Shown in pieces: positions 11,716 through 22,671 of a stretch of 64,000 nucleotides of DNA. The translations under genes and the position numbers were made by a program. The stretch lies in contig NC_081411.1 of assembly GCF_030272615.1 (NCBI RefSeq), forward strand, positions 40,969,140 through 41,033,139. Reading direction: 5' to 3'. This stretch comes from Cryptomeria japonica. Its lineage: Eukaryota; Streptophyta; Pinopsida; Cupressales; Cupressaceae. How positions within the stretch are numbered: the first letter of the stretch is position 1; each line of letters starts with the position of its first letter. Under the pieces are notes generated by a model that was not told the origin of the DNA, did no database searches, and saw only the letters and a program-made list of their open reading frames with translations.

Positions 11716-13261
11716 TGTCGTGCCCAAACTTTTGGGCAAAAACGGAACAACAAATTTTTTTTTTTGAACAACATAAACTCACAAAATAATCTACATTTAA
11801 AGTGGAATCAAATAATTTTTGTCTTAACTAGGATGTAAATAGAATTGTTTTCTAAAGTTGGATTAATTAACTAACTCAAATAAGCAACATTAATTAATGA
11901 AGATTAATTATTCCTAAGAGGGTTGTTGCAATTAGTTAATTTAATTATCTTAAATAAATTGTTGCTAATTAAGTCGAGGGGTATTTAAATATCTCAAATG
12001 CATTTAAATTATCCCAGGCTAATTGAATGATGATGAGGAAATCTTAAATTAAAAATTTAATTAATCGAGTGCACGCAAATTTCATTATTTAAGTTTAACC
12101 AATAAGGTTTCAAATTCAATAATGTTATTTGCCAAATAAATCTAATTTATACTATAGCCAATTTTAATTTCCCTTAAACATTCAATTTTCAACTATTAAA
12201 TAATTTCGCCAAAATTGGCCTCATAGGTTAAAGTTTCGTTTAAAATAATTAATAATTCTCATTTACAAATTTTCTCCAAATTAAATTCCACTTGATGTCC
12301 ATATTTAATTAAATACCAAAAATTATCTAGGAAACATCCTTATTAAAATTCCTTGATAAAATTACATCAATAATGCATAAATTTTATATAGGTTATCAAC
12401 TTAACCTCAAATATGTATAATTAATTGTATATATACATATATGTAAAAATATAGCATATATATAAATTATATACATATAAACAATTTGGGTGAACAATTT
12501 TATATTTAAACTTAGTTATACATGTATATGTCTTTAATAAAATGAACCAACTATGCCCATTAAATATTAAAATGCAACTCATAAATAACCCTAAATTTTA
12601 AGTTATAATTTAAAAACTTAATTCAAATTCCCTCTCATATATTTTTACATGCAAACCCTAACTCGACTATGGGCTAGGGTTGCATTTGTTATTTTACATT
12701 GTTATTTAAATGTTAACCCTAACCCGAAATTGGGTTAGGGTTGCATTTCTTTGCATCAAGTATTCTACTCTCTTTTTTTACTGTTTTTACCCTAACCCGA
12801 AATGCAGTTAGGGTTTATAATATTTTATTTTATTTTGAGTGTGTGTGTGTGTATGCTGTGTGTGTTATGCAGGTTTGATGGCCATGGGGTTGCGGCTGAA
12901 GTGGGGCAAGGCAGTAGCCAAAGTGGGGTGGAGGCCGAGTGGAGGTTTGATTGCACAGTGCTAGTCTCCCCCGGACACCACTGTGACTACCCACAGTGGC
13001 AGTCGGTGTCGTCCACTGTGTGCATCCACAGTGTCGGTCGGTGTCGTCCACTGTGTGCACCCACAGTGGCTGCCAATGCTATCCACTGTGTGTAAGCACA
13101 ATGGCAGCCTGGGTCGTCCATTGTGTCTACACATAGTGGCGACACCTCCCGCGTCGTCCACTGTGCGTAAACATAGTGGTTCAGCCCATGAGCCATCCAC
13201 AGTGGTTCAGCCCTAAGGAAAATGCCCCTTCTTTGTTTTTGTTTATTTTATTTTTTTGTTT

Positions 13262-13316
<55 letters not shown>

Positions 13317-13353
13317 CAGATTTAAACACATTTTAATGTTTATATTTATGTGC

Positions 13354-13391
<38 letters not shown>

Positions 13392-14774
13392 TTTAGGGTT
13401 AGAATCTTCTTTTTTTATCTTTTTTCCAAAGAATAAATTTAGACATTAACATGCAGGAATGTTAGAAATGTATAGGCAACCCTTAGATAGATATACTTTT
13501 TTTTTTTTTTTTAAATGATTTATTTAACATGAATAGATTAACTTAAACCCTCATTGTCTAAAACTAAATCTGTAAATATTTTCTTTTTTTTAAACAACAA
13601 TACATTTTATGATAGTAATGATAGCAAACAAGCTAAAAAAACTATAAATAGGTTTTATTATTTTGTTTTGTTTTGTTTATAGATGTAAAGAATGCATATA
13701 TCTAATTGCATACTGGGATAAATGCATTTCAAGTTTACTTTCTATGTCATATGGTCATTTGTAGGAAGAAAATAAAATTATCTACTTTAGCTTTCTATTT
13801 TCTCCTTTCTTTTTTTTATTTAAGAAAATGAAAGTAGTAAATACATTTGCAGCAGCATATGAATAGCATAGAAAATACTAATAACATTAACATAACATTT
13901 TCTGCATTTCCCTTCTTTTTTTTTCTATATAATTTGCAAAGATAAATAAATAACAGATTTCAATTTAAGGCAGATTTAAACAAAATTAAAAGCTGCATAA
14001 TACTTTACAAAATCTAAATAAAAATGTTTTTCTGATAAGAATGTATGAACTCAAGTTGTCATCTTTTACAAATGGGTAAAATACCCAATTAGTCTCTCAT
14101 CCCTAATAGATGAGGACTTAACTAAATAACACATTTCTACCTTTCCAAATAACAATAATTACATTTTTATCTCTTTTTGCAACTAAAAACAAATCAGCAA
14201 CATCCTAGCTTTCTTTCCTCTTTCCAAACAACCTGCATACAAAACATAAGGTTGTGACCATGGGGTGCTCACCTCCCAACCTAGGCTTACTAGAAGCCAC
14301 CCCCAAGCTTGGAGAACCAAGTCCTAGACGGGTTACACTCAAGCAAACACAAACAAGCAAGGGGACAAACACAACAAACACATTCCCATCCCAAGCTGAA
14401 ACTTCATCACATAATGTGATGTTTTACTAGGGTGGAAGTGGACCAAGTATCTTTGAGGAGATCTGCTAGATAATAACTCACAACCAACTCATGGCATCCA
14501 ATAACACAACAAAAATCTTCTTAACTCTCATATCCTTATGACCCCCAAAGGCAAACATGTCATTTTTCTCCCCTTATGACCCCTGAATGCATAAACAAAA
14601 CTATGCAGCAAGAGTCACATAGACAAACACTTGAGATCACTCTCATGATGAGAGCCTCTCACTCTAAGGTTGTCAAACTCCTTCCACCCCCAAGACCATT
14701 TTGCTCTCCCAAGGGTAAGATGGCTTTGGATACTCCCAAAACACAATAAAATACATAACAAAAGAAAAGGAAAG
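11716..14774 (-). repeat. Chromovirus 5' LTR, distal part (before nested insertion)
   Basis: Collinear with 2346-5400 of the 3' LTR. It has its own copies of the telomere-like dyads (about 12652-12815), the CCACTGTG minisatellite (12950-13215) and expanded (TA)n runs (about 13267-13315 and 13362-13390) where the other LTR has (CA)n. No gene is seen. It continues at 22672 after the nested element; bases 14770-14774 (GAAAG) are the target duplication. Confidence 0.93.
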
Positions 14775-16027
14775 TGTAGCGTCCTAAAATTGTGACACTT
14801 ACAATTTTGACTGCATTTCGGTCTTCACGATGCCGACACAACACGCAACCTGAATGGAGACCCCGAAACCTGATTATGACACCAAAAACTGCATTTTCTT
14901 GCACCTTGGCCTGAACCGCCTTTGCACCCTGCTGTCCTGGGAGGTGGGACCAGAGCGCCCAGCGCCCTGGTCCTTCAGGACTAGGGCGCCCAGCGCCCTG
15001 GTCCCCCAGGACCATGGCGCCCAGCGCCCTAGTCCCTGGGTCCTATTTTGGGCCTGGTCTCTTTTGGACTTCGGGTCTTTATGTTTGCAAATTGGAAAAT
15101 TGTCTTTCCTGGTCGGCCTAAGGTCGGGAAAATCAGTCTATCAGCCCTAATTGACAAGTATATAAACTACATTTTCCTCTTTCATTCGATATGATGGAAA
15201 AAGGTGTGGAAACTATACTCAAGCATTCAAGCATTCCTTCAAGCAATTGATCATTTCAAGTCTCCATTCAAGGCTAAGTGTTGCATTCAAGACAAGGATT
15301 CAACCATTGAAGAGGAGACCACTTACAACATACTACTACAACATACAACATACAACATCTATACCTTCGCACATAAGGATACAAACATCCTTACAACAAG
15401 GTATTAGTACTTGTTTTACATTACAGACATTTACATTTACAGCATTGCTCATTTCTTGGTTAATTCCAAAATCGGGGTTTGACCTAAAGGCAAACCCCTA
15501 ATCCCTAACCCCCCAATCGTCTTCACTTTTCTGTGTGTAGGTTGCAGGTACGCGACTGAAATTGAAGATCTGGAATCCTTGTGCAGAGACGAACAGATCC
15601 CCCTTCGTTTCGCGGATTTTTCGGAGGACCGTGGCACCGGGCGCCATCGTCCCGACAACTTTTGCTCAAATTTGTAGGACAGCGCCGTATTGACATTTTA
15701 CTGCTAATTTCAGGTCCGCAGCTTCATCCTATATCCCTATCTCAGTTTATAAGCGAATCTTTGTCACTTTCTATGCATTCCTAGCTTAATTCTTCTATCA
15801 ACATTCTTTACAAAAGAGGGTAGCCTTGCTTTCTTAACCCTTGAAACACATTGAGCATCCAATCTTGCATTGTGTGGGATTGGATCTTGTAGGTTTCAAC
15901 CCCTCTTTTGAATGTAAAGTCTCTCCCCTAAGTGAAAACCATCAACCCTAGTGAATCTCCCTTCTCTCTCCTTGGAGTTGGAAGAGGGGAGAGCAACTAG
16001 GGTTCGATCGCGATTTTTCGCTTTACA
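14775..16027 (+). repeat. Gag-only element 5' LTR (1253 bp)
   Basis: Nearly identical to 21375-22666. The 39-bp length difference is explained mainly by one fewer GGACC..GGTCC hairpin unit (three here, four in the 3' LTR) and fewer CAAGCATT units near 15222-15245. A possible TATA element, AGTATATAAAC, lies near 15157-15170. No gene; overlapping frames are repeat readings. Confidence 0.95.
14947..15035. repeat. Tandem array of GC-rich hairpin units in the 5' LTR
   Basis: Three units of about 31 bases (14947-14973, 14978-15004, 15009-15035). Each has arms of the type GGACCAGGGCGC and GCGCCCTGGTCC around a 3-base centre. The 3' LTR has four units (21547-21666). Related single hairpins occur at 15626-15652, 16421-16450 and 17043-17072. 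Confidence 0.85.
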
Positions 16028-17200
16028 TTTTGGTGAACCTGACGTGAACATCCTTTCTGATTATTCATAGTTAGATCTGAAAATTGGATTCCTTGATTAC
16101 ATTTCCATGTTTGATCTTTTGCAAAATTTTAGAGGTTAATTGCATAAAAACCCTAAATTTTCTTTTTAAGTAATTAAACTTGTGAAATGTTTAATTGTTG
16201 ATGCTTGTTTTAGATCTGCCCTTCTTATCAATTCATATTTGTGCTTTAATTTTGAAAATTAAGTGGTTAAGTGTCAAAACCCTAATTTTTGAAACCCTCT
16301 TGATTCAACCTTTGTCCGACAATTTCACTGATCAAAACATTTCCAAATCAGCTGTAACTTTGGATTCCGCAATAAAATCACAATATCTTTCATCCCTAAA
16401 AATTTGGAAAAAAGTTGCGAGGACCGTGTGCACTCCGAGCGCCATCGTCCCCGACATTTTTTCCGAAATTTCGGGAACTAGATCTTACTGTATTTTTCTG
16501 CTAAAATCCAGAATTTTGGCTGATTTCATCAATTTTAACACCTTCAAAATTACAGTCAAAGTTGGTCTAGCGATTGCTTGGATTGAGGCTTCTAATCATT
16601 CAAAAATTGTTGAAATTGAAATTTGTGTCAAAATTGTGTTTCTTACAGTCTTAAATCTGAAAAGTGTGTTATTATTCATTCGCAATTTCAGTGCTTCATT
16701 CAAATTTTTGCAATTTGTGACTTTTGAAATTAAGTGCTTAATTACAACAACTTTGATTTCCGCTTTCAAAATTGAATTTTGCGTGAAATTGAGTCAACTT
16801 TCAAATTTCAAAACTTGCATTGCTTTTGGTATTTCCTCTAAAATCATAAAATTCAAAATTTCAGTTTCCCTCTCTTTTTCAAAATTCAAATTTTGCATTT
16901 TTCGACAATCTTGGTAGGGTTCAATTTTGAGATTGCAACTTTAATTTGGCCTATCTACAGATCATAAAATCACTCAATTTTTTCAGGTTAGCTGTAAAAT
17001 CATCATAACTTTCATCCCTGCAAATTTCAAAAAAAGTTGCGAGGACCGTGTGCACCCCGAGCGCCACGGTCCCGGACATTTTTTCCGAAATTTCGGGAGA
17101 TTGTCCTGATTGTATTTAACAGCTTAAATCTAGAAGATTGGCTGGTTTTACTAAAATTTTCTACCTCTAAAATTCAAAATCTTCTCTCTCTCTCTAGTGC
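16028..17200 (+). promoter_or_regulatory. Gag-only element leader: primer site and duplicated hairpin module
   Basis: The LTR end is followed by TTTTGGTGAACCTGACGTG, the probable primer binding site; I cannot name the tRNA. The 1.17-kb leader contains two diverged copies of a module of about 150 bases (about 16350-16520 and 16990-17150). Each has a hairpin GGACCGTG..(GCGCCA)..GTCC followed by TTTTTTCCGAAATTTCGGGA. A third diverged copy is inside the LTR at about 15600-15720. A 240-codon frame at 16195-16917 is AT-rich with no recognisable domain and is judged spurious. Confidence 0.7.
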
Positions 17201-20200
17201 ATGAGTTTTACAACAATAAGCCCTACTTACACTATTCCCGTTAGACGAAGCCTTAGAATAAAGTCCTTCCAAGGTGTAATTACCGAGGAGATGGAACCTA
17301 ATTTGAATGGTCTTTTTAACGAGGACATGGGTAATTCTTCTAATCCTCTTAATGATGAAGAAGCTCTCCATGAGGTTTCTGTAGAACAACTTTCAAAATT
17401 GGATAACCAATTTGACGATTTTCAACAATGGATGTCTCAAGAATACCCTGATAGTCAAGCTCTTCCTTTAATTGAGGGTCTAAAACGTATGCTTCAAAGT
17501 GATGAGAATGGAATTGATATTTTGCATGGTATTGCACACATTGTGGATTCAAATGTGATGCCTATGAAAAGTTGTGCCGAAACCTTAGGTTATACACAAC
17601 CTCCTACTCAAGACAATCATTCTATTCCTTTGACGACTTCTATTGCTAGTATACCTACTTTTACATCAAACATAATGACTACTTCAATACAAGACATTCC
17701 TCCTATTATCACTAGTCATGGGGGCAATCCTTCGTCTTCAATTAAGCCTCTTCCTTCATTCAATCCAACTTCTTCATTCATTCCATCAGTGAGTGTTACT
17801 CTTATATCTCCACAAATGAACATAACACAAGGGGGCAATTCATTTTCCATTCCTCCTTGTAGTGTTCCTCCTGTCCAATCATCTCCTATGACTAACTATC
17901 ATAGTGTCCCACCACCTTACTCTCTACCTTCTTTCAATAACATAACACCTCCATCACAATCTAACACGTCTAATATGAACTCTTCGACTGAAGCGACCAT
18001 TAATAATCTTGCACAAACTGTCTCTTCTTTACAGCAACAAATTGCCTCTATGAATCAATCCAAGTTTAGTGTGCCCACATTTGATGTTGCGAGCCCACTT
18101 TCTCTTGATATTGTTCGAGCTATTCCCCCTAAACATGTTGAAATTCTGCATTTGGAGCTTTATAATGGTAAGGGTGATCCTCTAACACTTGTTAAGACCT
18201 TTCAAACAATATGTACTGATTTTGCTTATGACCAAAGGTTGCTTGCAAAACTGTTTACTAGAACATTAAGAGACAAAGCCCTACAATGGTATCGCTCGTT
18301 GCCTTCCTATTCTATTACTTCTTTCGAACAACTTGCAAATGCTTTCATTCAACAATTTCAAAACAATATAAGTCCTAAAGTTACTTTGATTGATTTAATG
18401 CATTGTAAACAAGGTGTTAAAGAAAAAGTGACTGATTACATTGGTAGATATAAGCATTTGTATGCTCAAATTTCTTTTCCAGTGCCTGACAATGATATTC
18501 AAAGAATCTTTATTTCTAATTTACAAAAAGACATTAGAGAAAAACTCCTATTTTCTGAGTTTACTTCTTTCCAACAGTTGTGCGCAACTCTTCACAATTA
18601 TCAACTGACTGTGAGTCAAATGGAACAATCACATCCTATGGCTCCGAGTGATAAGGGTGATAGTAGTCAACAACCATTTGGGAAGTTTAAACTGAACAGA
18701 GAGTCCATTAAATTCAATGAAAATATCATCAACAACAATGTGAATGCAGCATCAGGTGTGTCTCCTATTTCTAAGTTTTTCAAGAAAGAAAGAAAGTATA
18801 CTCCTTTGAATGAATCATTGCATAGTATTATGAATAAGTTATTGGAACAAAATGTGCTTATACTTCCTCCTATAAGGCAAATTGATCCTGCAAAAATTAA
18901 TTCACCTTATTTTGATAACAAATCTTTTTGTCAATTTCATCGTCAACCTGGGCATGATACTGAAAAATGTTTTACTTTAAAGGGGAAAATTCAAGATTTG
19001 ATTGATAATAATACTATCTCTGTTTCTGGAGTGAATGATAAAGGCAACACATCTGTAGCTCCTCCAAACCAAAATCTTCAGATTTTTACTGATCCATTGC
19101 CTTCTCATACCTCTAATGTGATTGATACTACTGATTCCTCTGTCTCACCTGATGATCTTGTGTCTATGACTCCGAATGTGATTAACTTTGTGGAGCAAAA
19201 GAAAAACCCTAAAGAACCTTCCATCACATTCGATTCCAGTGAAACTATCAGGGCACCTGATGGCCCTTTATATATAGTTGCAAAAGTCAAGAACACACCT
19301 TGTCGTGGGGTGCTTATTGATCCTTCTTGTATGGTTAATGTCATTACTGAAGAATTTCTTTTTACTTTGCAATTGAATCAAGTGATCTATGACGAAACAG
19401 ATGTGGTTGTGAAATTATTTGATGCATTTTCTTCTCCTGCAATTGGTTCTATTACATTACCTATTGAGGTCCATAACAAATCCCTTGATGTAGACTTTGC
19501 TATTATTCCATCATCCAAACAATTTCGTGTGAAGCTAGGCTATCCTTGGCTATCTTCCATGAAAGCTATTGCTTCTCCTATTCATAAGTGTTTGAAATTT
19601 CCCCATAATGGTGAAGTTGTTACTGTCAATCATAGTCTCTTTAAACCAACTGAAAGAACTTCTAGCGTTCCTATTGATTACTTTTGGCCTAAACAATTCC
19701 AATCCCTTCCTCCGCGAAGTGATCATCTTTTCAAATCTTATCAAAAGTGGAAAAAAGATATGATCCTATCTCTAAGTGAACCTAGAACACCCAAACTTGA
19801 TATTCCTATCATGCTTGAGAAGGAAGTTCTTCCTTTGAAAGATAAAACAAATGTCTTTCCTCAAGAAGATTCCCAACCCATCCCTATGGATGTGACTATG
19901 CCTATATCTAATAAACCTCCTAAGAGTAGACCTATACCTCCTCGTCATGATGGACTTGGTCTCCTTCCTAAACCAAATATTCCTCCCTTATATGGAGCAG
20001 TTCCTCCTCCTTCCTCTTATAGAGAGAAGAGACCTTCCTCTTCTCCTATTATTCAGCCTAAGAGACCACAACCTAAACACCCAAGTGATAAGGATGAGAA
20101 CATTCCTCCTCCTCAATCTCCTAATCTTCCTACTAAGACTAGACGAAATCGTTCTGCACGTGAACGCCGACGAAAGCGTCGTCTTAGAGCTCAGGCAGCT

Positions 20201-20638
20201 GCTTCTCAAACTTTGCAATCCCCAAAAACACCTTCAACAAGCATTATTCCATTTTCTCCTCAGCCGACGATTGAGCCGAAATCTCCTAAATATAAGATGC
20301 ATGATGGTCTTGATCCTGTGCGAGTTAAAGATCCTATTTTTATAAATCTTGATGATGATATAGATGACAATGTTATTCATGATGAAAATGTTACTCCTGT
20401 TCATTCTGACAGTGGATATGAATATGTTGATGTGGATAACCATTTATCTAATGCATTTTCTAAAGCACTTATCCTAGCTCCTAGACAAGAACACCGCGGC
20501 TTGGGATATGAACATAGCCCTTGTTTGGATCTTGTGATAGCTCCATCTGCTGTGTTGGATGTTCCTCCTCTAGCGTGTTTCCTACCTTCTCGAAATACTG
20601 ATCAGCAAGATCGGGGGGTAGATGGCGTGCTAGACTAG
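17201..20638 (+). CDS. Gag polyprotein with zinc-binding motif and protease-like domain (non-autonomous LTR element)
   Basis: A single uninterrupted 1145-codon frame, ATG at 17201, TAG at 20636. About residues 1-300 are Ser/Pro/Thr-rich and low complexity. About 310-470 is a Ty3-type Gag capsid (LFTRTLRDKALQWYRSLP, then FIQQFQ and LMHCKQGVKEKVTDYIGRY). A zinc-binding motif C-X2-H-X4-H-X4-C (CQFHRQPGHDTEKC) lies at about 578-591 and resembles the Gag finger of Tat/Ogre-type Ty3 elements. About 685-805 looks like a retropepsin (VLIDPSCMVNVI), but catalytic D-S/T-G is D-P-S, so activity is doubtful. The C-terminus is Pro-rich, with a very basic stretch (RSARERRRKRRLRAQA, about 985-1000) that could direct nuclear import or bind RNA. 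No pol follows. Open length against a decayed background suggests recent activity or selection. Confidence 0.88.
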   Translation: MSFTTISPTYTIPVRRSLRIKSFQGVITEEMEPNLNGLFNEDMGNSSNPLNDEEALHEVSVEQLSKLDNQFDDFQQWMSQEYPDSQALPLIEGLKRMLQSDENGIDILHGIAHIVDSNVMPMKSCAETLGYTQPPTQDNHSIPLTTSIASIPTFTSNIMTTSIQDIPPIITSHGGNPSSSIKPLPSFNPTSSFIPSVSVTLISPQMNITQGGNSFSIPPCSVPPVQSSPMTNYHSVPPPYSLPSFNNITPPSQSNTSNMNSSTEATINNLAQTVSSLQQQIASMNQSKFSVPTFDVASPLSLDIVRAIPPKHVEILHLELYNGKGDPLTLVKTFQTICTDFAYDQRLLAKLFTRTLRDKALQWYRSLPSYSITSFEQLANAFIQQFQNNISPKVTLIDLMHCKQGVKEKVTDYIGRYKHLYAQISFPVPDNDIQRIFISNLQKDIREKLLFSEFTSFQQLCATLHNYQLTVSQMEQSHPMAPSDKGDSSQQPFGKFKLNRESIKFNENIINNNVNAASGVSPISKFFKKERKYTPLNESLHSIMNKLLEQNVLILPPIRQIDPAKINSPYFDNKSFCQFHRQPGHDTEKCFTLKGKIQDLIDNNTISVSGVNDKGNTSVAPPNQNLQIFTDPLPSHTSNVIDTTDSSVSPDDLVSMTPNVINFVEQKKNPKEPSITFDSSETIRAPDGPLYIVAKVKNTPCRGVLIDPSCMVNVITEEFLFTLQLNQVIYDETDVVVKLFDAFSSPAIGSITLPIEVHNKSLDVDFAIIPSSKQFRVKLGYPWLSSMKAIASPIHKCLKFPHNGEVVTVNHSLFKPTERTSSVPIDYFWPKQFQSLPPRSDHLFKSYQKWKKDMILSLSEPRTPKLDIPIMLEKEVLPLKDKTNVFPQEDSQPIPMDVTMPISNKPPKSRPIPPRHDGLGLLPKPNIPPLYGAVPPPSSYREKRPSSSPIIQPKRPQPKHPSDKDENIPPPQSPNLPTKTRRNRSARERRRKRRLRAQAAASQTLQSPKTPSTSIIPFSPQPTIEPKSPKYKMHDGLDPVRVKDPIFINLDDDIDDNVIHDENVTPVHSDSGYEYVDVDNHLSNAFSKALILAPRQEHRGLGYEHSPCLDLVIAPSAVLDVPPLACFLPSRNTDQQDRGVDGVLD

Positions 20639-21374
20639 TTTCGTTAACATAGAAGATTCTCCCCTCCTCTCTTTCGTTACTTCTTCTATGTGTCATTCTC
20701 ATTCTTCTATTTGTTGTCCTTAGCGTTGTCTACTTGAGGATGATGCAAAGCATTGAGATCTCTTGGTCTCTCTCATGTTGACTCAAAAGACACGTGTTCC
20801 CTCCTTCTAGGTGACCTTCCTTGATTGGGGAATGAAGAACAATTATGCATACATACATATGATATACATGAATTATCATACAGCATACTGACCCCAAGGA
20901 AAGCGAAGTCACCTTGTGCTTTGTGTTTTGTGTCTATTATCCTTGGGTTTATCTCACACTTGGGGGCTAAATCCTTGCGATAACATGCTCCTTTCCTTTC
21001 TCATTTCTTATGTGTATCACTACGTTAAAACAATCACCCCCGTTGAGGCATGTGCGATCGCTTTAACGTAGGGGGGCATACACCCTGTCTATCCCTTCAG
21101 GATACATGAAAATTTCTTGGAGAACTCAGCTTTGCCTTGGAAATTTTCGGTATTTCTCTTGCATGACTCATAGTGAGGGAACCTTACTACTGACAGTCAT
21201 GGTTCTCCCTCGTGATCTTCCCTTTTACTTTGTCAATCGAAGTCGTAAGATCCTTAGTCCACTGGGGGCTTGGTGTGTCTTGCCTCCTTGACGTGGTGAA
21301 AGTCTTTCAATATTGTTTCCTTGTACTTTACCGGAAGTATGAACATACATACTCCCGCTAAAGTGGGGACTAAA
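20639..21374 (+). other. Gag-only element 3' untranslated region and polypurine tract
   Basis: No ORF of note. It contains an inverted pair CTACGTTAAA (21020-21029) and TTTAACGTAG (21062-21071) around a 32-base loop with a GCGATCGC palindrome beside it. The purine-rich AAAGTGGGGACTAAA (21360-21374) directly precedes the 3' LTR and is the likely plus-strand primer. Pol would normally occupy this place; nothing of it is left. Confidence 0.75.
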
Positions 21375-22666
21375 TGTAGCATCCTAAAATTGTGACACTT
21401 GCAATTTCGACTGCATTTCGGTCTTCACGATGGCGACGCAACACGCAACCTGAATGGAGACCCCGAAACCTGATTATGACACCAAAAACTGCATTTTCTT
21501 GCACCCTGGCCTGAACCTCCTTTGCACCCTGCTGTCTCGGGAGGTGGGACCAGAGCGCCCAGTGCCCTGGTCCTTCAGGACAAGGGTGCCCAGCGCCCTG
21601 GTCCCCCAGGACAAGGGCGCCCAGCGCCCTGGTCCCCCAGGACCATGGCGCCCAGCGCCCTAGTCCTTGGGTCCTATTTTGGGCCCGGTCTCTTTTGGAC
21701 TTCGGGTCTTTATGTTTGCAAATTGGAAAATTGTCTTTCCTGGTCGGCCTAAGGTCGGGAAAATCAGTCTATCAGCCCTAATTGACAAGTATATAAACTA
21801 CATTTTCCTCTTTCATTCGATATGATGGAAAAAGGCGTGGAAACTATACTCAAGCATTCAAGCATTCAAGCATTCCTTCAAGCAATTGATCATTTCAAGT
21901 CTCCATTCAAGGCTAAGTGTTGCATTCAAGACAAGGATTCAACCATTGAAGAGGAGACCACTTACAACATACTACTACAACATACAACATACAACATCTA
22001 TACCTTCGCACATAAGGATACAAACATCCTTACAACAAGGTATTAGTACTTGTTTTACATTACAGACATTTACATTTACAGCATTGCTCATTTCTTGGTT
22101 AATTCCAAAACCGGGGTTTGACCTAAAGGCAAACCCCTAATCCCTAACCCCCCAATCGTCTTCGCTTTTCTGTGTGTAGGTTGCAGGTACACGGCTGAAA
22201 TTGAAGATCTGGAATCCTTGTGCAAAGACGAACAGATCCCCCTTCGTTTCGCGGATTTTTCGGAGGACCTTGGCGCCGGGCGCCATTGTCTCGACAACTT
22301 TTGCTCAAATTTGCAGGACATTGCCGTATTGACATTTTACTGCTAATTCCAGGTCCGCAGCTTCATCCTATATCCCTATCTCAGTTTATAAGCGAATCTT
22401 TGTCACTTTCTATGCATTCCTAGCTTAATTCTTCTATCAACATTCTTTACAAAAGAGGGTAGCCTTGCTTTCTTAACCCTTGAAACACATTGAGCTTCCA
22501 ATCTTGCATTGTGTGGGATTGGATCTTGTGGGTTTCAACCCCTCTTTTGAATGTAAAGTCTCTCCCCTAAGTGAAAACCATCAACCCTAGTGAATCTCCC
22601 TTCTCTCTCCTTAGAGTTGGAAGAGGGGAGAGCAACTAGGGTTCGATCGCGATTTTCCGCTTTACA
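21375..22666 (+). repeat. Gag-only element 3' LTR (1292 bp)
   Basis: Pairs with 14775-16027. It has four GGACC-type hairpin units (21547-21666) instead of three, and an extra CAAGCATT unit near 21855. Otherwise only scattered single-base differences are seen. Confidence 0.95.
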
Positions 22667-22671
22667 GAAAG

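Larger units (their letters stand above)
14775..22666 (+). mobile_element. Non-autonomous LTR retrotransposon with gag-only coding (TR-GAG-like)
   Basis: Bounded by LTRs 14775-16027 and 21375-22666, starting TGTAGC and ending TTTACA, with a perfect TSD GAAAG (14770-14774 and 22667-22671). The 5.3-kb internal region has one long ORF (17201-20638) coding for Gag and a protease-like domain. No RT, RNase H or integrase motif was found in any frame. Terminal-repeat elements that keep only gag (TR-GAGs) are known in plants and depend on partners for replication. The intact ORF and closely similar LTRs make it the youngest insertion of the left stack. Confidence 0.93.

Noticed and set aside
16195-16917. 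240-codon open frame in the gag-only element leader
   Set aside because: AT-rich, Ile/Phe/Lys-biased, no domain, and it overlaps duplicated leader modules. Best read as untranslated leader.
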